Source: Aedes albopictus (Eukaryota > Arthropoda > Insecta > Diptera > Culicidae). Taken from it: a stretch of DNA of 64,000 nt. Under the pieces are notes generated by a model, which saw only the letters and a list, made by a program, of their open reading frames with translations, made no database searches and had not been told where the DNA came from. Positions 44,700 through 58,286 of the stretch are shown one piece after another. Location of the stretch: assembly GCF_035046485.1 (NCBI RefSeq), contig NC_085138.1:328286129-328350128 (forward strand). Direction: 5' to 3'. Both the position numbers and the translations under genes were made by a program. How positions within the stretch are numbered: the first letter of the stretch is position 1; each line of letters begins with the position of its first letter.

Positions 44700-45346
44700 G
44701 ACATAACAAGGTAGATTGAACAACGGAAAACAAGATTTCTACAAGAACATGTGTAGATCCAAACTATCCTGGAGTTAATACTTACATGGTCAACAGGATC
44801 TACCGCAGCTCCAATTCAATATAACATTGCGGCTTTTGACCGTTATGTTCCGAGTTGCTTTATAATTGACCGAGAAGTACTTTTTACGATTTCGGGACAT
44901 TGCAAGGTTTGCAAAATGTCCTGAAGGTCAGGGCTTTCAAGTTCTTCAAAATCCACCATAATCGCCATTGAGTCTACGCTTTTGGTTTACGGTCATTGCT
45001 ATCCATGGTACTCCGCTATGTAACGAGAGAAACTTTTTGAAGTTGCACGACGTGGTAAGGTATGCAAAATGTCCTGGAGTTCAGGATTTTCAATTTTCTT
45101 TTGTAAGTGTAGAACTAGAAAATTGTTAAAATACACATAAATAAAAACAAAAAAAAATCTTTTGAATAATCCCGAATAGGTGAGAAAATCAAACAAATAA
45201 CAAATTCAGTTATTAATAATTGAATTACTGAAGAACAAAACCCGATATTGGTTTGATTGAGATAAGAGGTAAAACATCAGAAATAATATCAAAATCTAAT
45301 ATGTGGAAGAAGAGACGAATGCCGAGTACGGTAAAGTCTCTCTAAA

Positions 45347-45405
<59 letters not shown>

Positions 45406-46120
45406 GTGGAAGTGCTCAATAATAGCTCGTTAAGATATCACAAGATTAAAACAATAGCAGACAAGATTTGTCGATTGCTGAAAAAATTAAAAAAAATGCC
45501 AACATTCAGCATCGTACCTACGACCTTTGGATTCACAGGCGGCGGTGCTTACGACTCAACTGCGGCTCACTGTTGTGAATATTATGGCAACAAGAGCATG
45601 AGATTCTTCGTTTCCCCAGCTCAGAAAGGGGCACATAGCATTTCACTGACATTGAGCCATCTCTATGGGTGTATGTGTTATATGTCGTGCAGAATAGCTC
45701 AATTTGTTCTTATGTAGAAATTTTCAGAACAAAAACTGATATCATATCACTTTGAGTTATTGGTGTGTTGTTCTTTAAATTTCTGAATCACATCGAGCTA
45801 TGATTGTTCGATTTGAGATTTTATTTTGATATTCTCGTCTGCCCGGGATCTATCTCAATTGCCATTTAATCTACGTTTGCAGTTAATGTCGTCTGTAATC
45901 CATGATGCTCTACAACCCAACGAGGAAGCTTCTTTACGGTTTTCGGATATTGTAAAGTTTACTTAATGTCCAGAAGTTCAGGACTTTGAAGTTCTTCCAA
46001 ATCTACCGCAATCACCATCAAATTCACGTTAGCGGTTAACGGTCATTGTTATTCGCGATATTTTAAAATGTTACGAGAAAATCGTTTTGAGGTTGTACAA
46101 TAGGCCTGTTCACCTTTTTA
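44700..46120. repeat. Diverged repeat units related to the foldback arms
   Basis: Three related stretches (about 44755-44960, 45010-45105, 45840-46100) repeat GGACATTGCAAGGTTTGCAA, AATGTCCTGAAGGTCAGGGC and TTCAAGTTCTTC-like words. CCAAACTATCCTGGAGTT (44760) resembles CCAAACTATTCTGGAATT in the arms at 35080-40013. Probably an old relative of that element. Confidence 0.45.
45310..45402 (+). mobile_element. SINE 3' end with ~55-nt poly(A), target duplication AATATGTGGAAG
   Basis: AGAGACGAATGCCGAGTACG then GTAAAGTCTCTCTAAAC and an uninterrupted A run at 45348-45402. AATATGTGGAAG is repeated at 45298-45309 and 45401-45412. A 5'-truncated, recent retroposition; A-run length may be an assembly artefact. 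Confidence 0.75.
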
Positions 46121-47365
46121 AAAATGTTCTCTGATTCTCAAGCCCACCCCCATATTTTGATTGGCATCCTAAAAGAAGTAACTGGTCAAAATTTCAGCCA
46201 AATCCATTGAAATTAAGAGGTGCATCAAATCAATTTTGTGTTTTTCGACTATTTTTGAACTTCAAAAGATCATAACTACACTAAAACTTGTCAAAATTTA
46301 ATTCTTTTGGCAGAAATTCAAAGCTATACTTGTTTGCTATAACTTCTCCGAACAACGTGTGCCAATAAAATTGAAGGAAAAATGTGTAATTATCACATTT
46401 GTAATCAGAAAAACCTTAAAAAGTTGTTTTTTTTATACGTAATAACTTGGATTTTTTAAAACGGCATAATATTCTCCAATGTTTTTTGCTTCTTTGACAC
46501 CAATGCTAGGAGTTGAGTAAAAATTACTGAAATTCTTGAAAGCCAAATGTGGTCTAAAAACTAGCTTTTCGGGTGCAATCACGCTAGTCACTAGTCCGAG
46601 GAGAACTGGTAGTATTATGTGGCGCTGCCTATAAACTAGGTGGATGAAATTTTATTATTAATTTCCAAAGTAACTATGGCTAATCCTTTGGAAAAATTGC
46701 ATATGATATAACTGTATAATTTTTCACCAGGGTCTTTGGACTAATGGCCGACCCAAGGAACAATTCAAAGTAATTAAAAAGCATGCATGTCGCACTATTG
46801 CTGGTTTATAACATTCTCAGCTGAACAAAATCAAATGTTGAATAATAAACCGAAATAATGCTATTTACGTTGTTTATCAGCCAAAATGCAACATTTGGCA
46901 ACGATTTAATTACAAGCTTATCAAACGCCCGCAATTTTTGTTTGTTCGATTTGCCCTTACTAGCTTTGATATATGCTGAAGAAGAACTTTTTTCCACACT
47001 TAAAAAACATATGTTCCACAGTTTCTGATAGCTGATTATTGGAGTTCAGCTTGCCTACTTCAGATTTTATGGATACGTTTAATAATTGTTTAATAGTAAG
47101 CTACATAAACGAAGTTATGATTTATTTGTTCGATTATCACTCTTCGATTGAACAACAGATTAAAGTGGTGATAATGGAGCAGTTCTTCAGTATTCAATAT
47201 TTATTGATGTGTGTTGTACACCAATGCATTTTTTTTTTTGAATTTTGCTAATTTTCGTAGCAAATTCAAAGTTGCAGTCATCTTCACATCATTTTTGGCA
47301 AATATTTTCAACCTTTCATAAATCTCAATATTGATCTTTCATAGCTTTGTGAAGATGTTTCGCTC
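46121..47365. other. No gene recognised
   Basis: AT-rich sequence. 46090-46480 has the look of one arm of a long-TIR element (TTCACCTTTTTAAAAATG, GGTCAAAATTTCAGCC), but I did not find its partner. Confidence 0.3.
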
Positions 47366-47371
47366 TCAGCA

Positions 47372-47530
47372 ACCGACTTCCCAGTTCCAGGATGGCATAG
47401 ATGGCAAGGCATGCGACGAGTGATTGAGAGATCACGAGTTCAAATCCCAAGTTGAGAATATTTTTAGAAGAGCTGGTGTGTAATAAATGTGTATGGATGA
47501 GACAAATAAACATGATTGGACATATAATTT
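47372..47530 (+). mobile_element. tRNA-derived SINE-like element
   Basis: GGATGGCATAGATGGCAAGG (A-box-like), AGATCACGAGTTCAAATCCC (T-arm and B box) and a ~70-bp tail region. The acceptor stem does not pair, so it is not a tRNA gene. Confidence 0.5.
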
Positions 47531-47964
47531 CATCTCGCACGTCAGTTTGTTTTTATTTTTCAGCAGGTTATACAAGCTGAATACAAGTTTAATATGACGC
47601 TGATATAACACAGGTTACTTCCGACTGTAAACCTGTATCGCACTTTCTATTTATTCAGTCACATATATTTTGTTCAAATATATTTCGACTATTCGGACAT
47701 CTGTCCTTTTAGCCATTTGTTATTCGGCAACTACTAATTGGCCAAATGTTATTTTATCATATGTAATTTTGAAGAATTATTGTAATATCTGTTTTTTTTT
47801 TAAAGAATTCTTGTTGTACCATTGGATGGAGCAAGTTTCAGATTTTCAACCGAAGGAAGAGTCTAATACTTCAGTCAAATGCCATCAAGATGACGAGGAA
47901 TCCAGGATGAATTGGACAGACAACTGTTTTAAAGCAGTCTAACAATGGTGTGCCTGAACGAAGA

Positions 47965-48290
47965 CCAAACGTATCCTTTGGAGTTTACCCTTCTACTAAC
48001 AACACCCAAATTCGCGTGAAAGATCGTAGAGCTGTCTACATCTTTCATAGGTGTCCAAAATTAACTATCCTTTCCCATTCCTCAGCAGTCACAAGGACGC
48101 GTCCAGGACAGTTCTCGACCATTGGGGGATTACGTCAGTCTTGTCTAAGAGTCAGATATTAGTCCCAAATTCTTGTGCTCTGGTTCGGAAGGGAAGGAGG
48201 CAACCCTCTTAACAGCGGTCTAGGACTGTACCATCTACGAATTTGTGCATCTCAATTAATAGTAATGCTAATAATACTGATGCTAATGCT
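47965..48290 (+). repeat. Dispersed repeat, copy 2
   Basis: Second copy of the repeat at 24330-24660, same strand, roughly 75-80% alike by eye, with an extra short insertion near 48195. Ends in ATGCTAATAATACTGATGC. Confidence 0.6.
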
Positions 48291-49299
48291 AATTATTGTT
48301 GTACCTGAACTGTTTCAGCCGTTTCGAGTTTATATTATTTTCTTGAGTCGAAAGAGAGGACACTGCAAAGAGCGAGTCACCATAAAGTTCGAGTAAGAGA
48401 TACTCCTCGTCCAGTACGACAGCTCCAAATCCGCAGCACTAACATCTGGACCATAATAATAGAGCCCCCTAAGCGTGTCACAAAAGAAACGACCGCTAAT
48501 TCAATCAAAATCTCATCCATTTTGCAAACCATTCTATAAATCATCTTAAGCAGGTTCTTTGTCTACGCGCTCGTGCACCTCCCGAAGAAAGTACCCACTA
48601 CTCGACTGCAAACAACAATGTCGTATTAGATAACGCGAGCTTCCTTGGACATAAACTGTTCGTTCGCAACACTGCTGGAGATTGAATTAGAATATCACCC
48701 CGTTTTCAATGAGGCTACTTGGCAAACTACTTGATGTGTGCAATGCTGTAAATACAGCGGCGACGTTGCGACGACCCATTCTGAATATCTGTGAGCCGAA
48801 AAGCGACGCGCCATTACCTTCTTCTAGCGAAGTCTCATATATGTATCGTCATAGCCGCGAACCGCGTGTGCAACCTCTCCTTCATGTACTAGGCAGACAC
48901 ATTCGTCAAATAACGACAGGAGCAACAGGACCAGCGCGCGGGGTCATGTCTCGTGGAGTGCCATCAAATCGTGTGCTCTCCACGACATTAGCCTCGGCTA
49001 ATATCGTGGATCAGTTGGATGATTTAATGTAGGAGAACCGTTGGAAAGATTATGCACAAGCTTTTCAATGGATCGCCATTCGGTGCTACCGGTTGTCTGT
49101 CATTTGAATCCGGGTGACTTAAGTGGATCACGTTTTATTTGAAACTAAGCAGTTAGTTGGTTGGATTAGGCGGCGCAACTTGAGCCATACGGTTTGTTTG
49201 GCAAATACGTCGTGGCTAGACCCATATGATATAGATAGTATAGTAATACTGGGGCGTGGAATTCATTCCCACGCTTGTGTCGTTGAATTCAATCCGCTG
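48291..49299. other. No gene recognised; one unexplained open frame
   Basis: 48709-49032 (+) is open for 107 codons, fairly GC-rich, with GATGPARGVMSRGVPSNRV. It has no domain I recognise and no clear splice or start context. It could be an exon or chance. Confidence 0.25.
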
Positions 49300-49726
49300 T
49301 GTAATGTCTTTAGTTTAAGCTTACTCATGAATTCAGGGGTATTCTTAGCGATTGAGGTTTGCATTACAAATGTTATACAGGTCACCCTCGATGCAAAGTA
49401 AACCTAATGAAACCAATTAGAAACTATGATCTAACTAAATCTACAACAAAAGTATATACTTTAGTTTCTCATCAAAACAGGATGCCTGTGTCAAATGGTA
49501 TGCATTCATTCTCAGTATGAATTCATACCATTTGACACAGGCATCCTTTTTTGAGGTGAAACTAAAGTATATACTTTTGTTGTAGATGTTTTTTTCTCAT
49601 AGTTTCTAATTTGTTTCATTAGGTTTACTTTGCATCGAGGGTGACCTGTATAACATTTGTAATGCAAACCTCAATCGCTAAAAATTTCCCTGAATTCATG
49701 AGTAAGCTTAAACTAAAGGCATTACA
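49300..49726. mobile_element. 427-bp near-perfect palindrome
   Basis: Arms of about 205 bp. TGTAATGTCTTTAGTTTAAG at 49300 pairs with the far end at 49726, and pairing continues through GCATTACAAATGTTATACAG, GTCACCCTCGATGCAAAG and ATGCCTGTGTCAAATGGTAT. The centre is near 49510, with a spacer of roughly 15 nt. Only scattered mismatches and small indels. Probably a MITE; no coding. Confidence 0.75.
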
Positions 49727-50925
49727 ATTTTAATAATATGTACAGGACCAAAAAAAATATACAGGGTGTTTGTTTCCGGACTTTAAATAATTTGGGGGCG
49801 GATAGGTCTTAATGAGACATGAAAAAGTGCCCAAGGAACATGGGGTCGCAAATCACTGCTAAGTGAGTTATTCAAAATTCTATGATTTTTAACATGCAAA
49901 ACTTCAAAAAATTGTATCTCAGCTATCTTTGATCAAAATCTCAATCTTTTTGCATGAATTGAAAGCGTGAACCATTGTGCTGTTATGCTTCTTGGACAAA
50001 AACTCGATCTAAAGTGATTAACATGCTTAAATTTTGGAAAGTTTGCGGCAAAAGCAGAAAAAAATGCTCTTTTTTTAGGTATTTTTGTTGTTTTTTAATA
50101 AAAACACGTTGTAAAGTAGAAAAAAGATATTCCACAAAAGATTGTTTATGTTGTTTTCTACCAAACTCTCTTTGGGACCAACATTAAATTTTTTGTAGTT
50201 TGGCCACAATAATTAATTCAAAGTTAGGTAAGAAACTCATCGAATTGCGAAAAACATCGCCCCGATTTCATTCAACCGTGCTTTGGCAGCACTTCCCGTT
50301 CGTGTGCTTGCTGTTTACTCTCTCAACAGCAGGCAAGAGAAACTATTGCAACGCACATGAATAGCCAAACATTGCCACACAACCAACCAACTCGTCCTGA
50401 TTGGTGTTATGTTTGGTCGTGCATTGCACCAATCTGGGCGAGCTGGTCGTTCGGGTGGAGAGCCGGAGAAGTTTGTAGCCATGACCATGCCTCTGTTATT
50501 GTTGATGTGGGGAATGCGCACAGTTCAAAGCGGCACATCGAATTTCCGCTATGGCGGAAAGCAATGCGGAGGTTGCGTGCGAAAGGACGCGCGCAAGATT
50601 TTTAAAACATTGCTATGCTAGTAGCGATACCAATGTTGGTCGCAGAGAGCAAGACGAGCTGCGTGGTGTTTAAAATCCTCTGCCGAGTTGGGTTTCCTTG
50701 CACTCGCAGTCAAACTGCGGTGCTATTCAGATGGGGTGGGGTTATGCTGACGAAGTCAGATATTATTTTATTGATTTTAAATAAGTAATTTAATGAATAA
50801 TTCCATAATTAATGTGTGCTAATTAATTAGTGTTGTATAATTACAGCTAATTTGCTAAATAAGCTATGATTATTCTTTTTTCTGGCATTACATACCATCG
50901 GGTACACAGTCTGTTCTGTACTATT
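49727..50925. other. No gene recognised
   Basis: 49980-50190 is AT-rich. 50270-50750 is GC-richer (GGTCGTGCATTGCACCAATC and so on) with short overlapping open frames on both strands and no known domain. The satellite starts just after. Confidence 0.35.
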
Positions 50926-53900
50926 TAAGGTATGAATGGGAGATATTAAGGTGGATTATTGCGGGAAGTTGGGGGTTTTAAATAAATGTTCGGTAATTTA
51001 AGATAATATTGGGGAGCATTCTGAGGGAAGTCAGTTCCTCCCAATAAGTGTTCGGTAATTTTAGGTGATATTGGAGGGCATTCGGAGGAAAGTTGGTTCC
51101 TCCCAATAAGTGGTCGGTAATTTTAGGTGATAGTGGGAGGCATTCTGAGGGAAGTGGGTTCCTCCCAATAAGTGTTCGGTAATTTTAGGTGATATTGGGG
51201 GACAGTCTTAGGGAAGTTGGTTCCTCCCAATAAGTGTTCGGTAATTTTAGGTGATAGTGGGAGGCATTCTGAGGGAAGTTGGGTCCTCCCAATAAGTGTA
51301 CGGTAATTTTAGGTGATATTGAGGGACAGTTTTAGGAAAGTTGGGTCCTCCCAATGAGTGTTCGGTAATTTTAGGTGATAGTGGGAGGCATTCTGAGGAG
51401 AGTGGGTTCCTCCCAATAAGTGTTCGGTAATTTTAGGTGATAGTGGGAGGCATTCTGAGGGAAGTGGGTTCCTCCCAATAAGTGTTCGGTAATTTTAGGT
51501 GATAGTGGGAGGCATTCTGAGGGAAGTTGGTTCCTCCCAATAAGTGGTCGGTAATTTTAGGTGATAGTGGGAGGCATTCTGAGGGAAGTGGGTTCCTCCC
51601 AATAAGTGTTCGGTAATTTTAGGTGATAGTGGGAGGCATTCTGAGGGAAGTGGGTTCCTCCCAATAAGTGTACGGTAATTTTAGGTGATATTGAGGGACA
51701 GTTTCAGGAAAGTTGGGTCCTCCCAATGAGTGTTCGGTAATTTTAGGTGATAGTGGGAGGCATTCTGAGGGAAGTGGGTTCCTCCCAATAAGTGTTCGGT
51801 AATTTTAGGTGATAGTGGGAGGCATTCTGAGGGAAGTGGGTTCCTCCCAATAAGTGTACGGTAATTTTAGGTGATATTGAGGGACAGTTTTAGGAAAGTT
51901 GGGTCCTCCCAATGAGTGTTCGGTAATTTTAGGTGATAGTGGGAAGCATTCTGAGGGAAGTTGGTTCCTCCCAATAAGTGTTCGGTAATTTTAGGTGATA
52001 GTGGGAGGCATTCTGAGGGAAGCGGGTTCCTCCCAATAAGTGTTCGGTAATTTTAGGTGATATTGGGGGACAGTCTTAGGGAAGTTGGTTCCTCCCAATA
52101 AGTGGTCGGTAATTTTAGGTGATATTGAGGGACAGTCTTGGGAAAGTTGGGTCCTCCCAATGAGTGTTCGGTAATTTTAGGTGATAGTGGGAGGCATTCT
52201 GAGGGAAGTTGGTTCCTCCCAATAAGTGTTCGGTAATTTTAGGTGATAGTGGGAGGCATTCTGAGGGAAGTTGGTTCCTCCCAATAAGTGGTCGGTAATT
52301 TTAGGTGATAGTGGGAGGCATTCTGAGGGAAGTGGGTTCCTCCCAATAAGTGTTCGGTAATTTTAGGTGATATTGGGGGACAGTCTTAGGGAAGTTGGTT
52401 CCTCCCAATAAGTGTTCGGTAATTTTAGGTGATATTGGGGGACAGTCTTGGGGAAGTTGGGTCCTCCCAATGAGTGTTCGGTAATTTTAGGTAATAGTGG
52501 GAGGCATTCTGAGGGAAGTTGGGTCCTCCCAATAAGTGGTCGGTAATTTTAGGTGATAGTGGGAGGCATTCTGAGGGAAGTTGGGTCCTCCCAATAAGTG
52601 GTCGGTAATTTTAGGTGATAGTGGGAGGCATTCTGAGGAAAGTTGGTTCCTCCCAATAAGTGGTCGGTAGTTTTAGGTGATAGTGGGAGGCATTGTGAGG
52701 GAAGTTGGTTCCTCCCAATAAGTGTTCGGTAATTTTAGGTGATATTGGGAGGCATTCTGAGGGAAGTGGGTTCCTCCCAATAAGTGTTCGGTAATTTTAG
52801 GTGATATTGGGGGACAGTCTTGGGGAAGTTGGGTCCTCCCAATGAGTGTTCGGTAATTTTAGGTGATAGTGGGAGGCATTCTGAGGGAAGTTGGTTCCTC
52901 CCAATAAGTGGTCGGTAATTTTAGGTGATAGTGGGAGGCATTCTGAGGGAAGTTGGTTCCTCCCAATAAGTGTTCGGTAATTTTAGGTGATATTGGAGGG
53001 CATTCTGAGGGAAGTTGGTTCCTCCCAATAAGTGTTCGGTAATTTTAGGTGATATTGAGAGGCATTCTGAGGAAAGTTGGGTCTTCCCAATGAGTGTTCG
53101 GTAATTTTAGGTGATAGTGGGAGGCATTCTGAGGGAAGTGGGTTCCTCCCAATAAGTGTACGGTAATTTTAGGTGATAGTGGGAGGCATTCTGAGGAAAG
53201 TTGGGTCTTCCCAATGAGTGTTCGGTAATTTTAGGTGATAGTGGGAGGCATTCTGAGGGAAGTTGGTTCCTCCCAATAAGTGGTCGGTAATTTTAGGTGA
53301 TATTGGGAGGCATTCTGAGTGAAGTTGGGTCCTCCCAATAAGTGTTCGGTAATTTTAGGTGATATTGGAGGGCATTCGGAGGGAAAATGGTTCCTCCCAA
53401 TAAGTGGTCGGTAATTTTAGGTGATAGTGGGAGGCATTCTGAGGGAAGTTGGTTCCTCCCAAAAAGTGTTCGGTAATTTTAGGTGATATTGGGAGGCATT
53501 CTGAGGGAAGTGGGATCCTCCCAATAAGTGTTCGGTAATTTTAGGTGATATTGGGGGACAGTCCTAGGGAAGTTGGGTCCTCCCAATGAGTGTTCGGTAA
53601 TTTTAGGTGATAGTGGGAGGCATTTTGAGGGTCGTGGGTTCCTCCCAATAAGTGTTCGGAAATTTTAGGTGATATTGGGGGACAGTCTTAGGGAAGTTGG
53701 GTCCACCCAATGAGTGTTCGGTAATTTTAGGTGATATAGGGAGGCATTCTGAGGGAAGTGGGTTCCTCCCAATAAGTGTTCGGTAATTTTAGGTGATAGT
53801 GGGAGGCATTCTGAGGGAAGTGGGTTCCTCCCAATAAGTGTTTGGTAATTTTAGGTGATATTGGAGGGCATTCTGAGGGAAGTTGGTTCCTCCCAATAAG

Positions 53901-56900
53901 TGTTCGGTAATTTTAGGTGATATTGGGGGACAGTCTTAGGGAGGTTGGGTCCTCCCAATGAGTGTTCGGTAATTTTAGGTGATAGTGAGAGGCATTCTGA
54001 GGGAAGTTGGTTCCTCCCAATAAGTGTTCGGTAATTTTAGGTGATATTAGGGGACAGTCTTAGGGAAGTTGGGTCCTCCCAATGAGTGTTCGGTAATTTA
54101 AGGTGATAGTGGGAAGCATTCTGAGGGAAGTTGGTTCCTCCCAATAAGTGTTCGGTAATTTTAGGTGATAGTGGGAGGCATTCTGAGGAAAGTTGGGTCT
54201 TCCCAATGAGTGTTCGGTAATTTTAGATGATAGTGGGAGGCATTCTGAGGGAAGTTGGTTCCTCCCAATAAGTGTTCGGTAATTTTAGGTGATATTGGGA
54301 GGCATTCTGAGGGAAGTTGGGTCCTCCCAATAAGTGGTCGGTAATTTTAGGTGATATTGGGAGGCATTCTGAGGGAAGTTGGGTCCTCCCAATAAGTGTT
54401 CGGTAATTTTAGGTAATATTGGAGGGCATTCGGAGGGAAGTTGGTTCCTCCCAATAAGTGTTCGGTAATTTTAGGTGATATTGGAGGGCATTCGGAGGGA
54501 AGTTGGTTCCTCCCAATAAGTGGTCGGTAATTTTAGGTGATAGTGGGAGGCATTCTGAGGGAAGTGGGTTCCTCCCAATAAGTGTTCGGTAATTTTAGGT
54601 GATATAGGGAGGCATTCTGAGGGAAGTTGGGTCCTCCCAATGAGTGTTCGGTAATTTTAGGTGATAGTGGGAGGCATTCTGAGGGAAGTGGGATCCTCCC
54701 AATAAGTGTTCGGTAATTTTAGGTGATATTGGGGGACAGTCCTAGGGAAGTTGGATCCTCCCAATGAGTGTTCGGTAATTTTAGGTGATAGTTGGAGGCA
54801 TTCTGAGGGTCGTGGGTTCCTCCTGATAAGTGTTCGGTAATTTTAGGTGATATTGGGGGACAGTCTTAGGGAAGTTGGGTCCTCCCAATGAGTGTTCGGT
54901 AATTTTAGGTGATAGTGGGAGGCATTCTGAGGGAAGTGGGTTCCTCCCAATAAGTGTTCGGTAATTTTAGGTGATAGTGGGAGGCATTCCGAGGGAAGTG
55001 GGTTCCTCCCAATAAGTGTTTGGTAATTTTAGGTGATATTGGAGGGCATTCTGAGGGAAGTTGGTTCCTCCCAATAAGTGTTCGGTAATTTTAGGTGATA
55101 TTGGGGGACAGTCTTAGGGAAGTTGGGTCCTCCCAATGAGTGTTCGGTTATTTTAGGTGATAGTGGGAGGCATTCTGAGGGAAGTTGGTTCCTCCCAATA
55201 AGTGTTCGGTAATTTTAGGTGATATTAGGGGACAGTCTTAGGGAAGTTGGGTCCTCCCAATGAGTGTTCGGTAATTTTAGGTGATAGTGGGAAGCATTCT
55301 GAGGGAAGTTGGTTCCTCCCAATAAGTGTTCGGTAATTTTAGGTGATAGTGGGAGGCATTCTGAGGGAAGTGGGTTCCTCCCAATAAGTGTTCGGTAATT
55401 TTAGGTGATATTGGGGGACAGTCTTAGGGAAGTGGGTTCCTCCCAATAAGTGTTCGGTAATTTTAGGTGATAGTGGGAGGCATTCTGAGGGAAGTTGGTT
55501 CCTCCCAATAAGTGTTCGGTAATTTTAGGTGATATTGGGAGACATTCTACGGGAAGCTGGGTCCTCCCAATAAGTGTTCGATAATTTTAGGTGATATTGG
55601 GAAGCATTCCGAAGGAAGTCGGTTCCTCCCAATAAGTGTTCGGTAATTTTAGGTGATATTGTGGAGCATTCTGAGTGAAGTCGGTTCCTCCCAATAAGTG
55701 TTCGGTAATTCTAGGTGATATTGGGAGACATTCTACGGGAAGCTGGGTCCTCCCAATGAGTGTTCGGTAATTGTATTTGATATTGGGAGACATTCTACGG
55801 GAAGCTGGGTCCTCCCAATAAGTGTTCGGTAATTTTAGGTGATATTGGGAGACATTCTACGGTAAGCTGGGTCCTCCCAATAAGTGTTCGGTAATTTTAG
55901 GTGATATTGGGAAGCATTCTGAAGGAAGTCGGTTCCTCCCAATAAGTGTTCGGTAATTTTAGGTGATATTGTGGAGCATTCTGAGTGAAGTCGGTTCCTC
56001 CCAATAAGTGTTCGGTAATTTTAGGTGATATTGGGGGGCATTCTGAGGGAAGTCGATTCCTCCCAATAAGTGTTCGGTAATTCTAGGTGATATTGGGTGA
56101 CATTCTACGGGAAGCTGGGTCCTCCCAATAAGGGTAATTTTAGGTGATATTGGGAAGCATTCTGAAGGAAGTCGGTTCCTCCCAATAAGTGTTCGGTAAT
56201 TTTAGGTGATATTGGGAGACATTCTAAGGGAAGCTGGGTCCTCCCAATAAGTGTTCGGTAATTTTAGGTGATATTTGGAGGCATTCTGAGGGAAGTCGGT
56301 TCCTCCCAATAAGTGTTCGGTTATTTTAGGTGATATTGTGGAGCATTCTGAGGGAAGTCGGTTCCCCCCAATAAGTGTTCGGTAATTCTAGGTGATATTA
56401 GGGGGCATTCTGAGGGAAGTTGGGTCCTCCCAATAAGTGTTCGGTAATTTTAGGTGATATTGGGGGGCATTCTAAGGGAAGTCGATTCCTCCCAATAAGT
56501 GTTCGGTAATTTCAGGTGATATTGGGGAGCATTCTGAGGGAAGTCGGTTCCTCCCAATAAGTGCTCGGTGATTTTAGGTGATATTGGGAGACATTCTAAG
56601 GGTAGCTGGGTCCTCCCAATAAGTGTTTGGTTGTTTTAGGTGATACTGGAGGGCATTCTGAGCGAAGTCGGTTTCTCCCAATAAGTGTTCGGTAATTTTC
56701 GGTGATATTGGGGGACATTCTGAGGGAAGTTGGGTCCTCCCAATAAGTGTTCGGTAATTTTCGGTGTTATTGGGAAGCATTCTTAAGGAAGTCGGTTCCT
56801 CCCAATAAGTGTTCGGTAATTCTAGGTGATATAAGGGGGCATTCTGAGGGAAGTTGGGTCCTCCCAATAAGTGTTTGGTTATTTTAGGTGATATTGGAGG

Positions 56901-58232
56901 GCATTCTGAGGGATGTAGGTTCCTCCCAATAAGTGTTCGGTAATTTTAGGTGATATTGGGAGACATTCTAAGGGAAGCTGGGTCCTCCCAATAAGTGTTC
57001 GGTAATTTTAGGTGATGTTTGGAGGCATTCTGAGGAAAGTCGGTTCCTCCCAATAAGTGTTCGGTAATTCTAGGTGATATTAGGGGGCATTCTGAGGGAA
57101 GTTGGGTCCTCCCAATAAGTGTTCGGTAATTTTAGGTGATATTGGGGGGCATTCTAAGGGAAGTTGATTCCTCCCAATAAGTGTTCGGTAATTTTAGGTG
57201 ATATTGGGAGACATTCTAAGGGAAGCTGGGTCCTCCCAATAAGTGTTCGGTAATTTTAGGTGATATTGGGAAGCATTCTGAAGGAAGTCGGTTCCTCCCA
57301 ATAAGTGTTCGGTAATTTTAGGTGATATTGTGGAGCATTCTGAGTGAAGTCGGTTCCTCCCAATAAGTGTTCGGTAATTCTAGGTGATATTAGGGGGCAT
57401 TCTGAGGGAAGTTGGGTCCTCCCAATAAGTGTTCGATAATTTTAGGTGATATTGGGGGGCATTCTGAGGGAAGTCGATTCCTCCCAATAAGTGTTCGGTA
57501 ATTCTAGGTGATATTGGGAGACATTCTACGGGAAGCTGGGTCCTCCCAATAAGTGTTCGGTAATTTTAGGTGATATTGGGAAGCATTCTGAAGGAAGTCG
57601 GTTCCTCCCAATAAGTGTTCGGTAATTTTAGGTGATATTGGGAGACATTCTAAGGGAAGCTGGGTCCTCCCAATAAGTGTTCGGTAATTTTAGGTGATAT
57701 TTGGAGGCATTCTGAGGGAAGTCGGTTTCTCCCAATAAGTGTTCGGTAATTTTAGGTGATATTGGGGAGCATTCTGAGGGAAGTCGGTTCCTCCCAATAA
57801 GTGTTCGGTAATTTTAGGTGATATTGGGGAACATTCTGAGGGAAGTTGGGTCCTCCCAATAAGTGTTCGGTTATTTTAGGTGTTATTGGGAAGCATTCTG
57901 AGGGAAGTCGGTTCCTCCCAATAAGTATTAGGTAATTTTAGGTGATATTAGGGGACATTCTTAGGGAAGCTGGGTCCTCCCTATAAGTGGTCGGTAATTT
58001 TAGGTGATATTGGGGGGCATTCTGAAGGAAGTCGGTTCCTCTCAATAAATGTTCGGTTATTTCAGGTGATATTGGAGAGCATTCTGAGGGAAGTCGGTTC
58101 GGAAGTGTTCGGTCAAGAAGTGTTCGGTTATTTTAGGTGATATTGGGGGATATTCTGAACGAAGTTGGGTCCTCCCAATAAGTGTTCGGTAATTTTAGGT
58201 GTATTGGAGGGCATTCTGAGCGAAGTCGGTTC

Positions 58233-58286
58233 CCGAGATGAACTAGCCTAGGGCTAAAAATCTCGTTAATACAGATAAGAAAAAAA
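58233..58286 (+). mobile_element. SINE 3'-end fragment in the satellite
   Basis: CCGAGATGAACTAGCCTAGG, GCTAAAAATCTCGTTAATAC, AGATAAGAAAAAAA: the same tail as the SINE at 22302-22489. About 45 bp of the host monomer is missing at the site. Confidence 0.8.

Noticed and set aside
48709..49032. 107-codon open frame as a gene
   Set aside because: GC-rich and moderately long, but no family, splice signals or homologous pattern that I can name; left as unexplained.
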